Shown here: in pieces, positions 57,391 through 64,000 of the stretch
Layout of the letters: each line of letters begins with the position of its first letter
How positions within the stretch are numbered: the stretch's first letter is position 1
NCBI GenBank assembly: GCA_015680685.1
Contig: MNCI01025089.1
Span: 554,543 to 618,542, forward strand
Direction of reading: 5' to 3'
DNA: 64,000 nucleotides
DNA from: Gnetum montanum
Taxonomy: Eukaryota; Streptophyta; Gnetopsida; Gnetales; Gnetaceae
Translations under genes and position numbers: made by a program
The notes under the pieces: model-generated
The model's database searches: none
What the model saw: only the letters and a program-made list of their open reading frames with translations
Told to the model about the DNA's origin: nothing

Positions 57391-59689
57391 GCTAATGTTT
57401 AATGAGGACTAGATGCCTCATTTGGGATGTCCATTTTATACTCAACATTTCCATAAGATTCGTTTTAATGATTTGGTATGGCACCTTAATCCTCGAGTGG
57501 TAGAGGATGGTGGCAAGGTTGGATGGGATGAGTAATATGGTGAAGATGGTCAATCCCATGCTATCCATGTTTATCCATTGTAGTAGCAGTAGTTTGGAGA
57601 TGGGACAATCATTTTTCAATAATTGGAGGCAATGGAGGCTAGGATAACAACATGCATAGATGGTCTTTCTATGAGGATTGATACATTCAAGTCTCAAATG
57701 CATCAACAATTTGGCCACCTAGAGAAAAGATAGATCTATCTTACCATCAACTACACAACAATAGCTAAATATTCATTTTAGTAGTTCAAGCTAGTTTATA
57801 TATACATTAGTTCAAGGAAGCTAGTGGATGACATTCCTAATTCTGAATTGTTGGGCATGGCCACATCGGATCCTATAGCAAAGGTAGAATTGTCAAATAT
57901 GGCTTAGATGGTAGATAACCCTACTGAGTAGGCTGATGACATAGTGACCAAGGATGATTTCATGGACATGAGCTACAAAAGCAATGGAGGAGGATACTAA
58001 TGCAAAAGATGTTGAATAGAGTCATTGTTGACTCCTTTTTCATTTTTTTGAAAAACATTTACATTGTTATTGTTTTTGATACAATTGATAAACTCTTCTT
58101 GGCTATTTATCATGATTTTTTTGTCATTTGTTGCATCATTTCTATATAGAATAATTTGGTATGAGGCAATTAAAGTTGAAGATTTCAACCATTTCTACAT
58201 TGCCTAATATTCATTTTTTCTATTGTAATCATTCTAAAGATGTCATAAACAATGAAATTACTTTATCATAACTAAGTAAAATGTTGTATATATTGCTCAT
58301 TTATAAACTTGGAAGAATAATTTACAATCCAAGTTGATAATATGTGATGTCTACATTTCTTGAACATTTACTTTGAACATACTATGAGAGCATGTGACTT
58401 GCATGTCCTCACAGTGTAGATTTGCCCTTTAAAGTCATGTGATTTGTAGTTTCTTGCAACTACAGATGTGCACTAATGTGACTCACATGTTAGTTGCACT
58501 ATTTTATTCAACTATGAATGCATCAAATTCATGTGGATTGCATCACCTTGCATTGGTAAAAATTGATTTCTATTGCAAAATACAATGACATGTGAATCAC
58601 ATTTAAGTAGCATCATTGTTCACACAAACTGCTAGCTCATAATTCTATACCATGCATCACCTCGCACTAGTAAATATTGGTTTTTGTTGTAAAATGCAAT
58701 GACATGCAAATCACATTTAAGTAGCACCAATGTTCATACAAACTGTTGGCTCATAATTTTGCACCATGCATCACCTCACACTTGTAAAAAGTGGTTTATG
58801 TTGTGAAATGTGATGGCATGCAAATCATATTTAAGTAGCACCAAGACATTTACCTACAATTAGTGAGACCTCGCATTGAGATAATTTAACAAGGAATTTT
58901 GCATGTGAGCAGCACTCTTTTCATAGTCCAGCATATTTTTGTGACTCACAGAACATTGCACCATTTTTCTGAAAAGTTGTGATTGCACATGTGTCACATT
59001 CATAAATGAGCTTTCGATTATTGTTTTGTTGTGAGCAATAACCACACACGCTAATTCATAGCCAAAATACATACATAGTTATAACATACCACGAGAGACT
59101 GCTAATTGCATCTACTCACATAATCTTCACTGTTGGCGGGTTCCAAAATGCATAGGCTCACAATTGATCATCAAAATTTATATGATAAAGTATAATATTA
59201 ATCAACACTTTAAAATTAAGCAACTTACAAAATGAAGCCTATGAAACACATATTTCGTAAAGATATTACAAAAACTTATTTTTTTTATGAGAACAATATT
59301 TTGAATACATATTGAACCTTAAATATAATAGATTCCATTTTTAAAATTTTAAAAAATAATAATCACAATATGAAACAAATGAACACCATATATATTTCCA
59401 ATCAAAAAACCTAAAATAATAACATACTTGTCCCATGCACAAAAAATTTTCCTTTCATTAAAGATGGTAATCAGGCATTTACATCATTACATTTTTTTTA
59501 CATTAAAAACTAGATAAGGGTCATGATCACTACAATCCTTGTGTGCAAAATGCTGCACATATATTTTTTTCCATGGTTGCTCAAGAACTTAACAACTAAG
59601 AATTTCCTGTATCATGGTATTTTAATACATGGAAACAAACTCACTATTGAAATTTATCTCTTTTCCAAAAACTAAATGGTGCATGAACA
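57391..59689. other. Unassigned region with a tandem repeat
   Basis: Plus-strand text near 57630-57740 (RIDTFKSQMHQQFGHLEKR) looks like a decayed helical protein but has no known family. Minus-strand ORFs at 57392-57718, 57997-58188 and 58860-59072 have no recognisable motif. A 114-bp tandem repeat lies at 58541-58855. Confidence 0.35.
58541..58855. repeat. 114-bp tandem repeat, about 2.7 units
   Basis: Units start CATCACCT(T/C)(G/A)CA at 58541, 58655 and 58768 and share CAATGACATG, AAATCA(C/T)ATTTAAGTAGCA and GCTCATAATT. Flanking DNA has related words (ACTCACATG, TTGCACTA). Confidence 0.85.
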
Positions 59690-60484
59690 TTATTGTATAC
59701 ATGCCACAATCATATTCATTTTGTTAATTAAGAATACCTTGCACAACCATTGTACTCCATTTTGTAGGTAACTTCTTTTGCTTTCCTTTACCTCAATTAT
59801 ACTCTCATCCATTGAAGAATCACCTTTCAATACAAATTCAACAAACCTTGACATTAACTTTTGAATAGTAGCTACATGTTGGGAAGAAGGTAAGGAATTA
59901 TACAAATACATTTTTTTAGTAGATGTATCTACAATCACAAGCATCCAATGCCCACCAATATTGAATGGGGTGCAAAATAATAACTATCCCGACTCAGGAA
60001 ATTCATCCTAGTAAATTTTATTTTTAACCTCTTTAATAAAGTCCTTTTCTACCATGAATACATCAAGCTCTTCTTCAATCATTGTATCACTTTTAACATT
60101 GATGACATGTTTTTTTGTGGGTTTCTTTGCTTTATGTGTCAACAGGTCCTTTTGGCTTTGTTTCATCTAACTCTTAAGAAACTTTGAAAATGCTTGAAAC
60201 ATAGTATTAAATATAAAATATTTTACTAAAGCTGGATAATCAACAATAGATTTCTATAGTTGCTTAAGGTACATGATGCACACATTGATGATATCATCAT
60301 CAAGCCATTGTTTCCACCTAAGTTGGTAAATAGACCTGAAAGACAATCCTATGCCAACGAATTGGGGAAATAATGACATAACAAGCACTTCATTGTCTAA
60401 ACTACTTGCAACAAGCAATTGCATTGCTCTATTAATTGTTGCACATAATTGACCAATTGGGATGATGAAATACATAGGCTTCAC
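59690..60484 (-). pseudogene. Ulp1-like (C48) cysteine peptidase, degenerate
   Basis: Ulp1-type peptidases cleave SUMO conjugates; plant genomes hold many copies inside Mutator-like and related transposons. On the minus strand 60254-60484 ends with WLDDDIINVCIMYLKQL, the WLNDEVIN substrate-groove motif, followed by KYFIFNTMFQAFSKFLKS. After a frame-broken stretch, CTPFNIGGHWMLVIVD begins the catalytic part, with the His near 59950. YLYNSLP stands at the catalytic Asp position (Asn here), LQNG gives the Gln, and WLCKVF corresponds to WDCGVF and keeps the Cys (about 59747-59765). Stops separate the two halves and the Asp is changed, so the enzyme is probably inactive. No transposase or terminal repeats were found near it. 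Confidence 0.65.
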
Positions 60485-60776
60485 TATTTGAACTATACCA
60501 GAAGGTTGATCAATGGGCCTGTTGAAGTCTACATCAACTACAAATAACCATTCATAAGATGGAAGTCAACAAACATAAAGAAGTGATTCAAACAAGTCTA
60601 CATACATGTTCCTTTATTTAGATGATGTTGTTGGGATACTAGTTTGTTAACTCCTTCAACTAAATGAAATAATCTTTTGGCAACCTTCATTACTAGCATA
60701 TCAGTCATTTGTATTCAACACATGTACAATACAAAGACCATTAGAATTTTCAAAATATATGAACACTATATTAAAA

Positions 60777-61055
60777 CTACAAGGTATTATAACATGACTC
60801 TGGTAGTTTTGACTGCATTAGCATTAATGTCTTTGCTCCTATCTGCATCTTGAGATAGTAAAGTTTGGAGCAGTATGTTTGCAGTGGACGCATAAGAAAC
60901 TGCCACCGGATAGGACGAGGAGTTCCAGACAAAGCCAAGTAAGGTAGCTCAAGCTCAACATCTGCGCAGAAGAAGCAGCTTCTTCGTCTTCTGAATAAAC
61001 GAGGTATGTCCTCTATTCCACGTTCCTGTAAGTGTCCTAGCGTTAGCTTTCGCAT
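60777..61055 (-). CDS. Unrecognised 92-codon ORF, G+C richer
   Basis: The frame starts with an ATG at 61055 and has a basic, Arg-rich segment (RLFRRRRSC) and a Pro/Leu-rich middle (LPYLALSGTPRPIRW). I recognise no family. Its base composition is clearly less A+T-rich than its surroundings, and it lies upstream of the Ulp1-like relic on the same strand, so it may be the captured 5' exon of a host gene or part of the same element. It has no signal peptide or membrane segment. It may also be a chance ORF. Confidence 0.25.
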   Translation of the reverse strand: MRKLTLGHLQERGIEDIPRLFRRRRSCFFCADVELELPYLALSGTPRPIRWQFLMRPLQTYCSKLYYLKMQIGAKTLMLMQSKLPESCYNTL

Positions 61056-61682
61056 GGTATCTAATAATATGTGCTCTTTACGGAGATCGTTGGTTGTTAA
61101 CGAGAGGGGAATTGGACGAGTGCTCTAAGGGGTGTGCAGAGAACTAACATTTCTCATCGGGTTGCAGTTCATTCTTCTATTAAACATAAGGGGAAAGAAA
61201 AGAAAAGATATCGTTAATCACGTTAAGAAAGAAAATACCATCAAGTCATATTATAGGAAGACGGTCTACTATTTCATAGCGAGCCAATGTAGAGTACCGG
61301 ACTTAATCAGTTAATTGCTTCCATCTTTTTATATAAAATCATCATCAACTTAATCTTAACAAAGTAGGACAGACTACCCAGTTCTCTTTATTCAGAAGCC
61401 ATTAAAAAGAACTAGTTCTTTATTTATTTCAATTATTTGCAATTTCTTCTCTACAAAATACAAGTAATACATATATAACATACAAAATCTAAATTTTGAA
61501 TCTCTCCCATTTTTCATTCTACTGATAAGATTCAGTAATCACAGTCTTTCTTTTAAATGGCCCATCCATGGATCTGAGTGTCCATACGGATAGCACCAGC
61601 GCAGGGCCGGCCAAGCAGGGGCTTTAACATTGCAGAAGGTGATTCTCTTTACCTCTCCGCTAATGCAAAGAAAAATAAGAAG

Positions 61683-61831
61683 GTGAGAGTAAAAATTGTT
61701 ATGCAGCCGCTGTGGAGCCATCTTTATCTTATTCATGATTTATTTTATTTCTTAGCAAATTCTTATTCACATAGTGCTATATCAGGATATATGGTTGTTC
61801 AATCATATCTATCTTTATTGTTTTTTCCCAG
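61683..61831 (+). other. Possible 5' UTR intron of DUF247 gene
   Basis: AAG|GTGAGAG at 61680-61689 is a fair donor and TTGTTTTTTCCCAG ending at 61831 a strong acceptor, giving a 149-base intron before the start codon at 61925. The upstream ORF from 61578 would run through the donor, but after joining it stops within four codons. No transcript evidence here. Confidence 0.35.
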
Positions 61832-61991
61832 ATGATGGGTTGATGATTTCACAAAGAAGCAGCACTCAATTAGATGGTGTACACAAAAGCTTCAGTCTGC
61901 ATTGCAGAACATCTACGTACAGCCATGGCCAAGGAAGGTGGGCATCTCCAGGTAGCGATTGATATTATTGCTGATAAATTGCTTGCACTGC

Positions 61992-62029
61992 ACAATAAAA
62001 GGCATCAAACACAATAAAAGGCATCAAAC
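61992..62029 (+). repeat. 19-bp tandem duplication in DUF247 exon 1
   Basis: CACAATAAAAGGCATCAAA occurs twice in succession. With both copies the frame from the ATG at 61925 stops within 31 codons; with one copy it would join the downstream DUF247 frame. The related fragment at 40100-40130 has a single copy. Confidence 0.92.
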
Positions 62030-62705
62030 AGCAACAACAGAACCTTTGCCATGTATTGTGAGAGTGCTCAAGACTCTGAAAAAACTGAATCCAGAGGCTT
62101 ATGATCCCGAGGTGGTTGGCCTAGGTCCATATCACCACCACCACTTGAACCCCAACTTCGACGTCAGATCTCACAAATTCAAGGCCCTTCACCGTGCTTT
62201 AGGACGATCGCTGTATCGCCAGGGTTTGGAAGCTACGGATGAAAATGTTAAGGATTTGCTGCAACAACTGCGTGTTTATGTGACCTCTTTTGAAAACGAA
62301 ATCAAAGCATCCTACTCTGAAGATTTTAAGTTTGATGCAGATGTCTTCGTGTTAGACGCTGTCTTCCTCCTAGAGTTCTGCTTTTCTAACAGCAAATCCA
62401 TGAAGAGCGATCGTTTCCATCCCCTCCTAGATTGCAGAATGTTCTTCACGCGTGTGTATCTCTGTCCAGCGAGACTTAATTAAACTGGAGAATCATATTC
62501 CGCTCCTTCGCCTGCGTGAGTTGACCACATGGAAAGGCATGTTTCTTGTTCACGGAGATAATCCTTGTGACTTTGATTTTGCGCCGATATTTCAATTATT
62601 TCAATTCCAGGAAGGGCTTGAGAATCTACGGCAGGTGATGGAGGATGAACGTAGGCCAAAACACTTGATAGACTGTGTATATCGCTGCACATTCAAATCG
62701 ATGCG

Positions 62706-62926
62706 GTAAGTGAACGGGCTTTCTTTATTGAGTTGATATCATATCAAAATGTAGCGAATTTTGAATGCTTCGAATTAACTGAAACATGAAAAATGGCAAT
62801 CAATGTTTTGCCTTCTGCGTAAGGTATTAGTAGTTAGTAGTACTCTTGTTCTAGGTAGCTAGTATAGTGTTGTGAATTTGTATGCTTCGAAGTAACTAAT
62901 GAATGCATTGCAATGAATGGCCTCAG
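62706..62926 (+). other. Likely coding intron of DUF247 gene
   Basis: Donor ATGCG|GTAAGTG is near perfect; acceptor CCTCAG ends at 62926. Splicing joins ...FKSM-R to EHSNENGDAESGGDSGRRSS in one frame and removes the stop that lies right after the donor. The polypyrimidine tract is weak. An alternative acceptor at 62854 would run at once into a stop. Confidence 0.6.
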
Positions 62927-63003
62927 CGAACATAGTAACGAGAACGGAGATGCTGAGAGTGGTGGAGATTCCGGGCGGAGGAGCAGCCGCGGTTTCTGGA
63001 AAC

Positions 63004-63336
63004 GCTGTGGTGCGAGATGTGATTTGGGGATTACATCCCCTCTTCAGGGCGAGGCCGAAGAGGAGCAGGCCGATGAATTGGATAAACGCTGTGGTGTGCC
63101 ATGTGGTTTGGGGATTACATCCCCGAGGGCGAGGAGAGGAGCAGGCTGCCGAATTGGTTAAAGGTTGTGGTGTGCCATGTGGTTTGGGATTACATCCCCT
63201 CGTGAGGGAAGAGAAGCAGGACGAAGATTTGGTTATAGGCTGTGGTGTGACATGTGGTTTGCGGATTACATCCCCTCTTCTGGGCGAGGCCGAAGAGGGG
63301 TACGCCGACAAGGAGCAGGCCGACGAATACGATAAC
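63004..63336 (+). repeat. Coding minisatellite in DUF247 exon 2
   Basis: Four direct units beginning G(C/T)TGTGGTG start at 63004, 63088, 63164 and 63239, with lengths 84, 76, 75 and about 97. The frame entering unit 1 reads RCGARCDLGITSPL, and unit 4 reads GCGVTCGLRITSPLLGEAEE in the frame of the DUF247 C-terminus. Unit 2 (76) is not a multiple of three and causes the mismatch. An ATG at 62917 opens a second frame that runs unbroken to 63882. Confidence 0.9.
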
Positions 63337-63944
63337 TGGATAATTCCAGCAGCAAATGAACTGGATAAAGTAGGAATCGTTGTGCATCCTGCAACATTAA
63401 ACGACGACAATAACAAACTGTGTTTCAAACAAGGGCGGTTTAGGGTGAGGGGTCATCTCTATCTTCCAAAGATGACTTTAGACGATGACTCCGAAGCGAT
63501 ATTCATAAACTTAATGGCATACGAAGAATTTTGCGTTGAAAGGGAGGAACGCTTCTTCAACCGATACATGGTTCTCGTGTCGCAGCTTATCCGCACTGAG
63601 ACAGACGCAGCTATTCTGGTGAAGCAGGGCGTTATAAATAATTTTCTGGAAAACGACGAGAGTGTTGCACATCTTTTCAACCGCCTTCAGATGTTTATCA
63701 CACCAGTCGGCATGTACAAAATTAATAATGAGATCGTGAAAGAGGTAAGGGCATACTACAGGAGCTCGCTCAGAGTGATGCTTCCTGATTTCATTCAAAC
63801 TCATTTTGCAAATCCATGGTATGCCTGCGCAACCATTGCCACAGTAGTCTTACTCGTTTGTACGGTTGTTCAGGCTGTCTAATCCTTTCAAGTAGGTAAC
63901 AAAGGAAGATAAAGGGCTCTTCATGTACATATTGTCAAATTGTA

Positions 63945-63975
63945 AAATGTAAAATAAAAGCAACGAAAAATAAAT
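63945..63975 (+). terminator. Polyadenylation signals of DUF247 gene
   Basis: AATAAA-type words at 63951-63956 and 63966-63971 stand 70-90 bases after the stop codon, a normal distance in plants. Confidence 0.4.
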
Positions 63976-64000
63976 TATAAAAACTAGGAAAGAAGAGGCC

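Larger units (their letters stand above)
61925..63882 (+). pseudogene. DUF247 family gene with frame lesions
   Basis: DUF247 proteins are plant-specific, mostly of unknown function, and often end in a membrane anchor; one clade acts in grass self-incompatibility. The ATG at 61925 (GCCATGGCC context) begins MAKEGGHLQVAIDIIADKLL. A 19-base tandem duplication at 61992-62029 then shifts the frame. PCIVRVLKTLKKLNPEAYDP and VVGLGPYHH (IYRVP..LGPYHHG counterpart) follow, then DVFVLDAVFLLEFCF. Near 62450 another shift leads to SVQRDLIKLENHIPLLRL, the family's DLLLLENQIP motif. An intron follows (62706-62926). Exon 2 has an 84/76/75-base repeat and then IPAANELDKVGIVV, FINLMAYEE, LVKQGVINNFLENDESVAHL, NPW and a C-terminal membrane helix (ATIATVVLLVCTVV). 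Family certain; whether it is functional depends on whether the lesions are real. Confidence 0.85.

Noticed and set aside
62859-63428. 189-codon minus-strand ORF over the DUF247 exon
   Set aside because: Antisense of the coding minisatellite; its repeats mirror those of the real gene.

Overview
This window looks like nuclear DNA from a land plant with a large, repeat-rich genome. A gymnosperm, probably a conifer, is my best guess, but that is inference. The evidence is: Ty3/gypsy and Ty1/copia LTR retrotransposons of plant type, a DUF247 gene family (plant specific), an NB-ARC resistance-gene fragment, very few intact ORFs and high A+T. Single N bases at 5481, 5775, 11712 and 45438 suggest draft scaffold joins. 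No bacterial features, rRNA, tRNA gene or CRISPR array were seen.

Layout. 1-8793: a decayed Ty3/gypsy element (Athila-like) on the minus strand, with integrase, RT/RNase H, protease, gag, a primer-binding site and the 5' LTR at 7980-8793; its 3' LTR is not in the window. An inverted repeat bounded by N bases lies in its protease region. 9333-22107: a Ty1/copia element on the plus strand, split by a 9-kb Ty3/gypsy element (11994-21000, minus strand) that left a 5-bp TTAGG target duplication. The inserted element keeps gag and protease but has no visible RT or integrase. 22108-29210: mostly unassigned A+T-rich DNA with a hairpin-motif cluster, a repetitive ORF and a second LTR of the first family (27400-28257). 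29215-33285: a tandem array of about 19 monomers, each built from two related half-units, whose last four monomers are inverted. 33286-40540: an inverted segmental duplication with local tandem repeats, a 171-bp-arm palindrome and two broken DUF247 fragments. 40541-45189: unassigned DNA, then gag and LTR of another gypsy copy. 49153-54973: an LTR element on the minus strand with a tRNA-iMet-type primer-binding site; instead of recognisable gag-pol it holds an intronless CCR4-type deadenylase fragment and an NB-ARC (NLR) fragment. 54974-61060: unassigned DNA, a fourth LTR relic joined to a protease fragment, a 114-bp tandem repeat and a degenerate Ulp1-like peptidase. 61570-63960: a DUF247 gene with one likely coding intron, a coding minisatellite, a C-terminal membrane segment and several frame-breaking lesions.

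Most of the coding-like sequence is dead or partial transposon protein. The DUF247 locus is the only convincing host gene; its family has two older relics about 22-25 kb upstream. The LTR element carrying two unrelated host-gene fragments and the dimeric tandem array with an inversion are the most interesting structures.
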